In this document: piece by piece, positions 8,425 to 18,880 of the stretch
Layout of the letters: each line of letters begins with the position of its first letter
Position numbering within the stretch: the first letter of the stretch is position 1
NCBI RefSeq assembly: GCF_018614095.1
Contig: NZ_JAGGOY010000059.1
Coordinates: 1 to 48,623, forward strand
From: Streptomyces sp. ISL-87
GTDB lineage: Bacteria > Actinomycetota > Actinomycetes > Streptomycetales > Streptomycetaceae
DNA length: 48,623 bases
Direction: 5' to 3'
Position numbers and translations under genes: made by a program
Notes under the pieces: model-generated
Seen by the model: the letters and a program-made list of their open reading frames with translations, nothing else
Told to the model about the DNA's origin: nothing
Databases searched by the model: none

Positions 8425-8628
8425 TCAGGGCTGATCTTCGACGGGGCGGCGGATGCCGAGGAGTACGAGATCACTTCGCAGTCCCCGGCTTCAGACGAGA
8501 CGGAGTCGCTGAGCCCGTTCACGGCACTCGGAGCTGCCTTGCTCTGGCGGGAGGCGGGGCTTTCGGTCGACTACACCGACGGCGAGGGAAGGCACCACAC
8601 CGTTCTCATCCAACACATCCGAGACTGA
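8425..8628 (+). pseudogene. Coding-like fragment without start codon, unknown family
   Basis: The plus-strand frame from 8425 to the TGA at 8626-8628 has a strong G/C third-position bias and a protein-like composition (acidic start, then SPFTALGAALLWREAGLSV, ending HTVLIQHIRD). There is no ATG or GTG; the only in-frame candidate, TTG at 8539, would give a very short product. The frame begins right at the start of the divergent radical SAM gene. It is best read as the C-terminal remnant of a gene truncated when the radical SAM operon arrived. Bases 8629-9053 show nothing else convincing. Confidence 0.35.
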
Positions 8629-9053
8629 CCGGATCGGGCGATGGCGGCAGCGTCGAGTGGTCATGAGGTGAGTCCCACGCCAGGGGCTGAAGGTGCCCGG
8701 ACAGCCAGGGCTCTGGGACGAAATGAAGGGAGAGCGACGGCCCGGATCTCCGGATTCCGGGTCGGGTCGTCGCTTGCGCAGACCGGTGTGAATCAGCCAA
8801 GTGCCTTTGTCTCTTCCCTCTCTGGCAGTCTCGACTGAGACGCCCGGTTTGTCGGGTGTCTCACCACCGCAGAAGCGGTCGGCACCGCAGTCGATCACGC
8901 CCTGCCGTCAACGCACACGCATCAACGGATCAGCAACGCACTTCATCAAAGCCGCGTAGCTGGGCCGCAGCCTGCCCGCCAGCTGATCTGCCCAGTGCCT
9001 GCCCAGCCCGCTTGATGTGGGACAAGCCCGCTACCGACTGCTTTCCTACCTGC

Positions 9054-9731
9054 TCAGTCCGTGTCCGGATCGTCGGCCTCTGCGAGCAGACGGGTCGCGA
9101 GGTCGTCGGCCCACTCCACGGCCCAGGTGCGGAGAGCGGTGATGATGGCGTCATCGAGCCCATAGGCGGCGAAGGCTTCGTCGTCGGTCCACTCGGCGCC
9201 GGTGAGGTTCGCCTGCAGGTCCTCGTGCTCGAAGCGGCCACGGGCATGGCGGCGCCCGAACTCCTCGAGATCGGCATTGGTCCAGCGGTGGGAGGCCGCG
9301 AAAACGTCGATCAGATCGCGGGGTGCTCCACGGTCGGCAAGCGCACGGACCTTCGTCCCGATCACGTCCTCCTCCGCGAGGACGGGCCCGTACATGCTCT
9401 GGGCGACCGGCCGCCAGAAGATCTCCTTGAGGACGTCGACTTCGCACTCCTGCCCGGTGGCTGGGTCGGTCACGGTGAAGCGGGCGGACAGCGGGGCGGT
9501 CTCCATCGCGTGAACCGTCCAGCCGCGGGCTTCCAGGCCGGTGCGGAGTGTGGCCGCGATGTCGGCCATCGGCGCCGGGTTCTCTGTGGCGACATCAAGG
9601 TCTTGGCTGGGGCGGTTCACGAGGCGGTGAGCCCGCACGGCGTACCCGCCTGTGAGGACCAGGGGATACGGGGAACCGAGGGCGATCACATCCGCCAGGA
9701 GCCGTGTGTGCAGCTCCGGCATGTCCGTCAC
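9054..9731 (-). CDS. Nucleotidyltransferase, AbiEii/AbiGii toxin family
   Basis: 225 residues from a GTG overlapping the upstream stop by four bases (GTGA); a second possible start, MPELH, lies three codons later. The nucleotidyltransferase-fold signature is visible as LTGGYAVRAHR followed by SQDLDVAT (GG, then DxD). Later parts include DVLKEIFWRP and a KVRALADRGAPRDLIDVFA helix typical of AbiEii proteins. AbiEii is the toxin of type IV abortive-infection modules and acts by nucleotide transfer. The partner upstream is not a recognisable AbiEi antitoxin, so a toxin role is inferred from family only. Confidence 0.78.
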   Translation of the reverse strand: MTDMPELHTRLLADVIALGSPYPLVLTGGYAVRAHRLVNRPSQDLDVATENPAPMADIAATLRTGLEARGWTVHAMETAPLSARFTVTDPATGQECEVDVLKEIFWRPVAQSMYGPVLAEEDVIGTKVRALADRGAPRDLIDVFAASHRWTNADLEEFGRRHARGRFEHEDLQANLTGAEWTDDEAFAAYGLDDAIITALRTWAVEWADDLATRLLAEADDPDTD

Positions 9732-10120
9732 GCGGCCGCCCGCGTGCGGGAGGAGAGCTGGGGGAAGGCGTCTTCCCATACGGCTCGTACGCTGCGGCCG
9801 ACGAGTGTGCGCAGTACCGGCCACAACTGGAGGAGCAGGTCCTGATTGAGGTAGCGGCGCAGGTCGTCGCGCAGCCCCTCGTGCAGGACGGTGCGGTACA
9901 GGCCCATGCGCTGGCGAGGCTTGTCCATGTCGTACGAGGTCATCCCGGACCAGGCCATATGCAACGGCAGCTCCACGACCCCTCCGGTCGGGCCGTGCAA
10001 CTCGTCCAGCGACTCCGGCAGCCGGAGTCGGAACTTCTCCCGGTACAGAGCGAGGTCCTCGGCGTCCGCGCGAGAGAGGTCCCTCGACGTGGGTGCGGGG
10101 TGTTGTGGGCTGGAGGGCAT
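9728..10120 (-). CDS. Conserved hypothetical protein, partner of the AbiEii-type nucleotidyltransferase
   Basis: 130 residues, probably soluble and mostly helical, with DLALYREKFRLRLPESLDEL near the start and a basic Arg/Ala-rich tail. It is translationally coupled to the nucleotidyltransferase downstream, which suggests the two act together, perhaps as antitoxin and toxin. I see no DNA-binding helix-turn-helix or other named domain, and it does not look like the winged-helix AbiEi antitoxin. Function is unknown. Bases 10121-10412 show no gene. Confidence 0.7.
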   Translation of the reverse strand: MPSSPQHPAPTSRDLSRADAEDLALYREKFRLRLPESLDELHGPTGGVVELPLHMAWSGMTSYDMDKPRQRMGLYRTVLHEGLRDDLRRYLNQDLLLQLWPVLRTLVGRSVRAVWEDAFPQLSSRTRAAA

Positions 10121-10412
10121 GACTCCATTATGGCGGCCGGAGAGGTGGCGCGGGCGGTGAAGTGCGAGTCAGTGTCCGGAGCGAGTCGGGCGGAGCCTGC
10201 CGGGCGAGCCCGTTGCGGCAGCTTGCTCTGCGCCGGGTAGGAGGGCCAGGCCGTCGGTCGTGTCGCTCGATCTCCACACGCAGTCCGGAGGCCGGCAGCC
10301 GTTCCGGTCCCAGCGCAAAGTCCCAGAAAAGTCCCAGGGGGGCTGTCACGCCCCCCCGTACCCACATTCATGCAGTTCAGAAGGGGTATGGCGGCGACTC
10401 TCCTTGAGCCGG

Positions 10413-11942
10413 TCAGATGTCGCGGAAGATCTCGATCTGGGCGCCGACCGAGTTGAGGCGTTCGGCCAGTTCCTCGTAGCCGCGGTTGATGACGTAGACG
10501 TTGCGCAGCACCGAGGTGCCCTCCGCGGCCATCATCGCGAGGAGGACGACCACTGCCGGGCGCAGGGCCGGGGGGCACATCATCTCGGCCGCGCGCCAGC
10601 GGGTGGGGCCCTCGACCAGGACGCGGTGCGGGTCCAGGAGCTGGAGGCGGCCGCCGAGGCGGTTCAGGTCCGTCAGGTAGATGGCCCGGTTGTCGTACAC
10701 CCAGTCGTGGATCAGGGTCTGACCCTGGGCGCTGGCCGCGATGGCCGCGAAGAACGGGACGTTGTCGATGTTCAGCCCGGGGAACGGCATCGGGTGGATC
10801 TTGTCGATCGGGGCTTCGAGCTTCGAGGGCCGGACCGTGAGGTCCACCAGGCGGGTGCGGCCGTTGTCGGCCTCGTACTCCGCCGAGCGGTCGTGGTCGA
10901 GGCCCATTTCCTCCAGGACCGCGAGCTCGATCTCCATGAACTCGATCGGGACCCGGCGGATGGTCAGTTCGGATTCGGTGACCACGGCCGCGGCCAGCAG
11001 GCTCATCGCCTCGACCGGGTCCTCGGAGGGGGAGTAGTCCACGTCCACGTCGATGGTCGGGACGCCGTGGACGGTCAGGGTCGTGGTGCCGATGCCCTCC
11101 ACCCGTACGCCGAGCGCCTCCAGGAAGAAGCACAGGTCCTGGACCATGTAGTTGGAGGAGGCGTTGCGGATGACCGTGACGCCGTTGTGCCGGGCCGCGG
11201 CCAGCAGGGCGTTCTCGGTGACGGTGTCCCCGCGCTCGGTCAGCACGATCGGGCGGTCGGGGGAGACTCCTGAGGCGACCTGTGCGTGGTAGATGCCCTC
11301 GGTCGCGGTGATGTCCAGGCCGAAGCGGCGCAGGGCGATCATGTGCGGCTCGATGGTGCGGGTGCCGAGGTCGCAGCCGCCGGCATAGGGCAGACGGAAC
11401 TGGTCCATCCGGTGCAGCAGCGGCCCCAGGAACATGATGATGCTCCGGGTCCGGCGCGCGGCGTCCGCGTCCATGGCGTCCATGTCGAGGCGGGCCGGCG
11501 GGATCAGTTCGAGGTCCACGCCGTCGTTGATCCAGCGGGTGCGGACGCCGATGGAGTTCAGGACCTCCAGGAGACGGTAGACCTCTTCGATGCGGGCGAC
11601 CCGGCGAAGTACCGTACGGCCCTTGTTCAAGAGGGACGCGCACAGCAGGGCGACGCAGGCGTTCTTGCTCGTCTTGACGTCGATGGCGCCGGACAGCCGA
11701 CGGCCGCCGACTACGCGCAGGTGCATCGGGCCGGCGTAGCCGAGAGAGACGATCTCGCTGTCGAGAGCTTCGCCGATTCGAGCGATCATCTCAAGGCTGA
11801 TGTTCTGATTGCCGCGTTCGATCCGGTTCACGGCGCTCTGGCTGGTGCCGAGTGCATCCGCGAGCTGACTCTGTGTCCAGCCCCGGTGCTGCCGTGCGTC
11901 ACGGATGAGCTTGCCGATGCGTACGAGGTAGTCGTCTGCCAT
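10413..11942 (-). CDS. UDP-GlcNAc 1-carboxyvinyltransferase (MurA-type) with N-terminal XRE helix-turn-helix
   Basis: 509 residues. Residues 5-67 form a Cro/CI-type helix-turn-helix (IRDARQHRGWTQSQLADALG, then SQSAVNRIERG). From about 72 the protein is MurA-like: KTSKNACVALLCASLL corresponds to the substrate-binding Lys-Asn region, AGGCDLGTRT carries the phosphoenolpyruvate-reactive Cys, and the C-terminus RNVYVINRGYEELAERLNSVGA closes the fold. MurA starts peptidoglycan synthesis by adding enolpyruvate to UDP-GlcNAc. The fused DNA-binding domain suggests a sensor or regulator role, or a second MurA. Equivalent fusions exist in Streptomyces next to aconitase (SCO5998 from memory). The ATG is the first in frame. 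Confidence 0.88.
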   Translation of the reverse strand: MADDYLVRIGKLIRDARQHRGWTQSQLADALGTSQSAVNRIERGNQNISLEMIARIGEALDSEIVSLGYAGPMHLRVVGGRRLSGAIDVKTSKNACVALLCASLLNKGRTVLRRVARIEEVYRLLEVLNSIGVRTRWINDGVDLELIPPARLDMDAMDADAARRTRSIIMFLGPLLHRMDQFRLPYAGGCDLGTRTIEPHMIALRRFGLDITATEGIYHAQVASGVSPDRPIVLTERGDTVTENALLAAARHNGVTVIRNASSNYMVQDLCFFLEALGVRVEGIGTTTLTVHGVPTIDVDVDYSPSEDPVEAMSLLAAAVVTESELTIRRVPIEFMEIELAVLEEMGLDHDRSAEYEADNGRTRLVDLTVRPSKLEAPIDKIHPMPFPGLNIDNVPFFAAIAASAQGQTLIHDWVYDNRAIYLTDLNRLGGRLQLLDPHRVLVEGPTRWRAAEMMCPPALRPAVVVLLAMMAAEGTSVLRNVYVINRGYEELAERLNSVGAQIEIFRDI

Positions 11943-12069
11943 ATCTGCACCGTATCTCAGATATGAGATTACGCCTGCGTCGGGTGTGGCAGACGGGTGT
12001 TACCGACCGTCAGTTTTCATTTCGGAGCAGACAAAGGGGGCAAGGGGGTACAGGTCTACCGTCCTCTGC

Positions 12070-12104
12070 CCCCAGTCCCCAGTCCCCAGTCCCCAGTCCC
12101 CAGT
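12070..12104. repeat. Tandem repeat, 5 x 7 bp (CCCCAGT)
   Basis: Five perfect head-to-tail copies of CCCCAGT occupy this interval, followed by related C/T-rich sequence to about 12140. They lie between the MurA-type gene and the amidohydrolase remnant. The unit is too short and spacerless for CRISPR. It looks like a slippage-generated microsatellite. Confidence 0.9.
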
Positions 12105-12137
12105 CCCCTGCCCTCCTGCCCTCCTGTCCCCCGTCCC

Positions 12138-12495
12138 TCAGTGGCCCCCCGCACCCGCACGCGCGGTGCCGGCCCCCGTGCACCGCGCTGTACGAGGCCG
12201 GGCGCGGGCCGGCCGCCGCGCGGGCCACCCCGCTCGAAGCCGCCCGCCCCGCCGCCGAGTCCGCGTCGTCACCACGCGCCCCCCGACCAGGGTCATCCGT
12301 ACCCCGGTACCGCTGATGTCGGCCACCGGACAGCGGGTCACATCCCGGTCCAGCAGCACCAGGTCCGCCGACTTGCCCGCCTCCACGGTGCCCGTCAGCT
12401 TCTCCTGCCGCAGCTGCCACGCCGTCCCCGCCGTGTGCATCCGCAGCACCGAGGTCCGGCTCAGCCCCTCCAACTCCCGGTACAGCTCGCCCGCC
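12138..12495 (-). pseudogene. Amidohydrolase-family protein, C-terminal remnant
   Basis: Only the C-terminal part of an amidohydrolase (YtcJ-like) survives. The recognisable segment is LSRTSVLRMHTAGTAWQLRQ, then GTVEAGKSADLVLLDRDV and ISGTGVRMTLVGGRVV, which is the last metal-dependent-hydrolase strand and the closing beta sandwich. The metal-binding N-terminal motifs are absent. Upstream the sequence runs directly into the LacI remnant on the opposite strand. The tail after GGRVVTTRT is Arg-rich and may be out of the original frame. Confidence 0.65.
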
Positions 12496-12549
12496 CCGCA
12501 CGCGCCTGACCGGATTCCAGTCCTCCACCACCAGCCAGCCGTCCGGCTC

Positions 12550-13137
12550 GGCGACCTCCGTCCCGGGGACATCTGGGTGGACAACGACCACGCGGCGACC
12601 ACGCGCGAGGTGCTCGACCACCTCGCCGCGGCCGGCGCCCGGCGCATCGCGCTGCACTGCGGCTTCGGGGACGAGTACTACACCTACGCGGTGACGCGGG
12701 CCTACCTGCGGTGGTGCGCGGAACGCGGAAGCACGCCGCTGCTGATCCCGTTCGAGCCCGAGGACGCCGCCGGCCACGCGTTCGACCGGGCCTTCCTCGG
12801 ACGTGACGCCGATGCCGTCTACTCCCTGTACGACCCCGGCGGCCGCCAGGTCCTGGCCGCCGCCGCGCGGCACGGCCTGCGGGTGCTGGACCAGCTGCTC
12901 CTCGTCTGCGCGAGCGAGGACCCGGCGTACGCGCAGGGTGATCCGGCCGTGAGCGCGGTGACCCTGCGACCCGGCGTGATCGGGGAGACCGCCGTCGCCT
13001 CCCTGGTCGCCCTGCTGGAGTCCCCGCGGACCGCGGTGCCCGGCCAGCTCACCGTCGCCGCCGGACTGACGGTGCGGGCATCCTCCCGGGCCGCGTCCGC
13101 CGCGCCGCCGGGGGCGTTTCCTGTGAAGCCCTTGTGA
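12550..13137 (+). pseudogene. LacI-family regulator, C-terminal sugar-binding domain remnant
   Basis: The frame from about 12550 reads WVDNDHAATTREVLDHLAAAGARRIAL and continues through DAVYSLYDPGGRQVLAAAARHGLRVLD to TLRPGVIGETAVASLVALLES. This is the effector-binding half of a LacI/GalR regulator. The helix-turn-helix and first half of the sensor domain are missing, and no start codon or ribosome binding site is plausible. It abuts the amidohydrolase stump on the other strand, so one deletion may have removed the 5' parts of two divergent genes. Confidence 0.72.
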
Positions 13138-13183
13138 TCTGGCCCATGCCGCGCATGACCAGGGCGCGGCCATGCACTAGAGT

Positions 13184-13201
13184 TATCTCGACATCGAGAT
13201 A
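13184..13201. promoter_or_regulatory. 18-bp palindrome upstream of aconitase
   Basis: TATCTCGACATCGAGATA has perfect 8-bp half sites and a 2-bp centre, about 136 bp before the acnA start. It is a good candidate operator; the regulator cannot be named from sequence. Confidence 0.55.
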
Positions 13202-13245
13202 TCTGCCGAAGGCGTACCGCAGCCGCCCCTGCTGGTAAGGGTTAC

Positions 13246-13264
13246 CTAACTTAGCCTTACCTTA
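13246..13264. promoter_or_regulatory. Iron-box-like site (DmdR/IdeR type) upstream of aconitase
   Basis: Read on the minus strand this is TAAGGTAAGGCTAAGTTAG, matching the DtxR-family iron-box consensus TTAGGTTAGGCTAACCTAA at 14 of 19 positions by eye. It lies about 73 bp before the acnA start. Iron control of an iron-sulfur enzyme is plausible but untested. Confidence 0.45.
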
Positions 13265-13336
13265 GCGGAATGGCCATAGGGCGTGGCGGCAGGATTGCGG
13301 CAATACGCGCGAATTTCATGCATGAAGGAGACTGTC

Positions 13337-16051
<2,715 letters not shown>

Positions 16052-16056
16052 AAAAA

Positions 16057-16103
16057 GGCGCGCCCCAGGGCGCGCCATGCGGAGCCGAATCAGTCGGCTC
16101 CGC
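16057..16103 (+). terminator. Two stem-loops directly after aconitase
   Basis: The first stem is GGCGCGCC at 16057-16064 and 16069-16076 with loop CCAG. The second pairs 16079-16088 with 16094-16103, 10 perfect base pairs around loop ATCAG. They begin six bases after the acnA stop. Confidence 0.8.
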
Positions 16104-16121
16104 CCCGCCAGTCGGCACCAT

Positions 16122-16154
16122 AGGGCCGTATCCCCATTAAGGGGATACGGCCCT
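16122..16154. terminator. Strong hairpin after aconitase
   Basis: Fourteen perfect base pairs (16122-16135 with 16141-16154) around loop ATTAA, followed by TCCGCTT. This is the third stem-loop in tandem and probably the main insulator before ngcE. Confidence 0.85.
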
Positions 16155-16260
16155 TCCGCTTATCCGGGCCATCGGGTATCGGCCAGGCAGGTGACGGTGA
16201 GGTCTCAACTCGGAAAAGCCGGGGCAGATACTTGTGCACGATCTTGCTCAGCCGAGCGGA

Positions 16261-16276
16261 AGTGGACTATACCTGT
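16261..16276. promoter_or_regulatory. DasR-responsive-element-like site upstream of ngcE
   Basis: AGTGGACTATACCTGT matches the dre consensus AGTGGTCTAGACCACT at most positions, keeping the inner TGG and ACC arms. It lies 135 bp before the ngcE start. DasR is the GntR-type repressor of GlcNAc and chitin genes in Streptomyces, which fits the transporter downstream. Confidence 0.55.
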
Positions 16277-16410
16277 GCCCGTCCGGACCGGCGCGGTAGA
16301 AAGCGGCCCCGGACGGGGGGACGGCGGGGACCTGCGGCGATGTCCGCATGCACGGCAACTGCTGTGATTTCCGGCTTCCTTCACACTCTGACGAAGGCGA
16401 GGACTTGAGC

Positions 16411-17862
16411 ATGGGATCCACCTCCGCCCACGGCGAGAACACCACCGGTGAGGGCCTCGGCCGCCGGGATCTGATCAAGCGCTCCGCGGCACTCGGCCTG
16501 ATCGCCGTGCCGACGATGAGCTTCCTGTCCGCCTGCGCGTCCGGCGGCGGGGACGAGTCGACGAAGGGGCCGGTCAAGGCGCCGACGAGCAAGGAGAACC
16601 CCTTCGGCGTCGCCAAGGGCGGCAAGCTCGACGTGGTCGTCTTCAAGGGCGGCTACGGCGACGATTACGCCAAGGCGTGGGAGGCCGCGTTCGACAAGAA
16701 GTGGGGCACCACCAGCTCCCACCTCGCCACCCAGGAGATCACCTCCAAGCTCCAGCCGCGCTTCAACGGCGGCAACCCGCCGGACGTCGTCGACGACTCC
16801 GGCGCCCAGCAGATCAAGCTCGACGTGCTCGTCAAGGGGGGCCAGCTCGCCGACCTCACCCCGGTGCTCGACGCGCCCTCGCTCGACGACCCGGCCAAGA
16901 AGGTCCGGGACATGCTGATCCCCGGCACCGTCGAACAGGGCATGCAGGGCGGCAAGTTCGTCTCGCTGAACTACGTCTACACCGTCTGGGGCCTGTGGTA
17001 CTCGGGCAAGCTCTTCAAGGAGAAGGGCTGGCCGGTCCCGAAGACCTGGGACGAGTTCCTGGACGTGTGTACGAAGGCCAAGGACGCGGGCATCGGGGGC
17101 CTCGCCCACCAGGGCAAGTTCCCGTACTACATCAACGTCGCCATCATGGACCTGATCGCCAAGAAGGGCGGCCTGGACGCCATGAAGGCGATCGACAACC
17201 TCGAACCGAACGCCTTCGAGAACAACCCGGTCGCCCTCGCGGCCGTGGAGGCGGTCTACGAGGTCGTCGAAAAGGGCCTGCTGATGCCGGGCACCAACGG
17301 CCTGACCCACACGGAGTCCCAGACCGCCTGGAACCAGTACAAGGCGGCCTTCATCACCTCCGGCTCCTGGCTGGAGAACGAGCAGCTCAAGCAGACGCCC
17401 GACGACTTCGACATGCAGTTCCTGCCGATGCCGGTGCTCGCCGACAGCAAGCTGCCCTTCGAGGCCATCCGGGCCGGCGCCGGCGAGCCCTTCATCGTCC
17501 CGGAGAAGGCCGGCAACAAGGCCGGGGGCCTGGAGTTCATCCGTTCGATGCTGTCCCGCGAATGGTCGACCCTCTTCGCCCAGCAGGCGAACTCGCTCAC
17601 CATCGTCAAGGACGGCGTGGACCCGTCCGTGAAGCTGCGCCCCGGCACCACGTCGGCGGTGGCCGCGCTCAAGGCCGCCGGGGAGAACACCTTCAACTAC
17701 CGCTACCCCGACTGGTACAGCGAGATGGACACGGAGATCCAGAACGCGTCCAATGAGCTGATGGCCAAGCGCATCCAGCCCAAGGAATGGATCAAGCGGG
17801 CCCAGGCTGCGGTAAACAAGGCGACCAAGGACCCGAACGCCAAGAACAACAAGCGCAGCTGA
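16411..17862 (+). CDS. ngcE: N-acetylglucosamine/chitobiose ABC transporter, substrate-binding lipoprotein
   Basis: 483 residues from the ATG (MGSTSAHGENT). The signal region has a twin-arginine motif (GRRDLIKRS), a hydrophobic stretch and a lipobox-like FLSAC, so it is probably a Tat-exported lipoprotein on the outer face of the membrane. The rest is a solute-binding protein of the carbohydrate family 1 type. Two permease genes follow within 75 bp. The protein matches the NgcE of Streptomyces that I recall, which binds GlcNAc and chitobiose. The cytoplasmic ATPase is not encoded here; these systems commonly use the shared MsiK ATPase elsewhere. A DasR-like site upstream supports aminosugar control. 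Confidence 0.9.
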   Translation: MGSTSAHGENTTGEGLGRRDLIKRSAALGLIAVPTMSFLSACASGGGDESTKGPVKAPTSKENPFGVAKGGKLDVVVFKGGYGDDYAKAWEAAFDKKWGTTSSHLATQEITSKLQPRFNGGNPPDVVDDSGAQQIKLDVLVKGGQLADLTPVLDAPSLDDPAKKVRDMLIPGTVEQGMQGGKFVSLNYVYTVWGLWYSGKLFKEKGWPVPKTWDEFLDVCTKAKDAGIGGLAHQGKFPYYINVAIMDLIAKKGGLDAMKAIDNLEPNAFENNPVALAAVEAVYEVVEKGLLMPGTNGLTHTESQTAWNQYKAAFITSGSWLENEQLKQTPDDFDMQFLPMPVLADSKLPFEAIRAGAGEPFIVPEKAGNKAGGLEFIRSMLSREWSTLFAQQANSLTIVKDGVDPSVKLRPGTTSAVAALKAAGENTFNYRYPDWYSEMDTEIQNASNELMAKRIQPKEWIKRAQAAVNKATKDPNAKNNKRS

Positions 17863-17923
17863 CACCGCGCCCACCGCGTCCACCACGTCCACCGGTCACC
17901 CGGCACATCCAGGGACGGACACC

Positions 17924-18868
17924 ATGAGCCACGTAGCCAACAGCAAGGGACGGGGCGGCTTCATCGCCGGCTTCCTCTTCCTGCCCCTCGCGCTGTATCT
18001 GACCTTCGTCATCTGGCCGTACATCCAGACGTTCGGCTATTCCTTCACCAACTGGACCGGCCAGTCGCCGACCTTCGATTTCGTCGGCCTGGACAACTAC
18101 ACGGCCCTGATGAAGGACGAGGTCTTCCGCGGCGCGCTGCTGCACAACCTGCTGCTCCTGGTGTTCGTCCCGGTGGTCACCATCCTGATCGCCCTGTTCT
18201 TCGCCTTCATGCTGAACGCCGGAGGGCGCAGCGGGGCCGGCGGAGTGCAGGGCGTGCGGGGATCGGCCTTCTACAAGATCGTCTACTTCTTCCCGCAGGT
18301 CCTCTCCCTCGCCATCCTCGCGGTGCTCTTCGGAGCCGTCTACCGCAGCGACGAGGGCGGCCTGCTCAACGGCTTCCTCACCAAACTGGGCCTGGTCGAC
18401 CCGGCCGCGCCCGTCGAATGGCTCAACGAGCCCAAGTTCGTCCTATGGTGCCTGCTCCTGGTCGTCGTCTGGCACGGGGTCGGTTTCTACCTCGTACTCT
18501 TCTCGGCGGCCATGCAGTCGGTCCCCAAGGACATCTACGAAGCCGCGCTGCTCGACGGCGCCGGGCGCGCCCAGACCTTCTTCAAGGTCACGCTGCCCCT
18601 GCTGTGGGACTCTGTGCAGACCTCCGCGGTCTACCTGGGCATCGCCGCGATGGACATGTTCGTCCTCGTGTCGACCATGACCTCGGGCCAGTTCGGCGGC
18701 GGACCCGACCACCACAGCGAGGTCATGGCGACGGTGCTGATGCGCAACTTCCTCCACTTCGGCAAGGCCGGCTACGCCTGCGCCATGGGGGTCGTCATGC
18801 TCCTCCTCACCCTGATCCTCTCCGTCATCACGCTGCGCGCCACTCGCCGCGAGCGCGTCGAGTTCTAG
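17924..18868 (+). CDS. ngcF: N-acetylglucosamine/chitobiose ABC transporter, permease 1
   Basis: 314 residues, an integral membrane subunit of the binding-protein-dependent sugar importer family (MalF-like). Hydrophobic helices start at FIAGFLFLPLALYLTFVIW and end near GVVMLLLTLILSVITL. The EAA loop that contacts the ATPase is visible as YEAALLDGAGRAQTFFKVTLPLL. It lies between ngcE and ngcG with 12 bp to the latter, so the three genes form an operon. Confidence 0.92.
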   Translation: MSHVANSKGRGGFIAGFLFLPLALYLTFVIWPYIQTFGYSFTNWTGQSPTFDFVGLDNYTALMKDEVFRGALLHNLLLLVFVPVVTILIALFFAFMLNAGGRSGAGGVQGVRGSAFYKIVYFFPQVLSLAILAVLFGAVYRSDEGGLLNGFLTKLGLVDPAAPVEWLNEPKFVLWCLLLVVVWHGVGFYLVLFSAAMQSVPKDIYEAALLDGAGRAQTFFKVTLPLLWDSVQTSAVYLGIAAMDMFVLVSTMTSGQFGGGPDHHSEVMATVLMRNFLHFGKAGYACAMGVVMLLLTLILSVITLRATRRERVEF

Positions 18869-18880
18869 CGGGAGACCACG

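Noticed and set aside
7178..8434. Plus-strand frame opposite the radical SAM/SPASM gene
   Set aside because: Gly/Val/Glu-rich shadow; the minus strand carries clear radical SAM motifs.
8491..8898. Minus-strand small frames upstream of the radical SAM pair as a RiPP precursor
   Set aside because: No ribosome binding site, no leader-like or repeated core pattern, and weak coding bias. A 12-residue frame starting at 8605 was also dismissed.
12070..12104. CRISPR array
   Set aside because: The 7-bp units are contiguous without spacers and there are no cas genes.
12010..13173. Long minus-strand frame across the LacI remnant
   Set aside because: No family resemblance over the LacI part; only a different minus-strand frame shows amidohydrolase sequence at 12138-12495.
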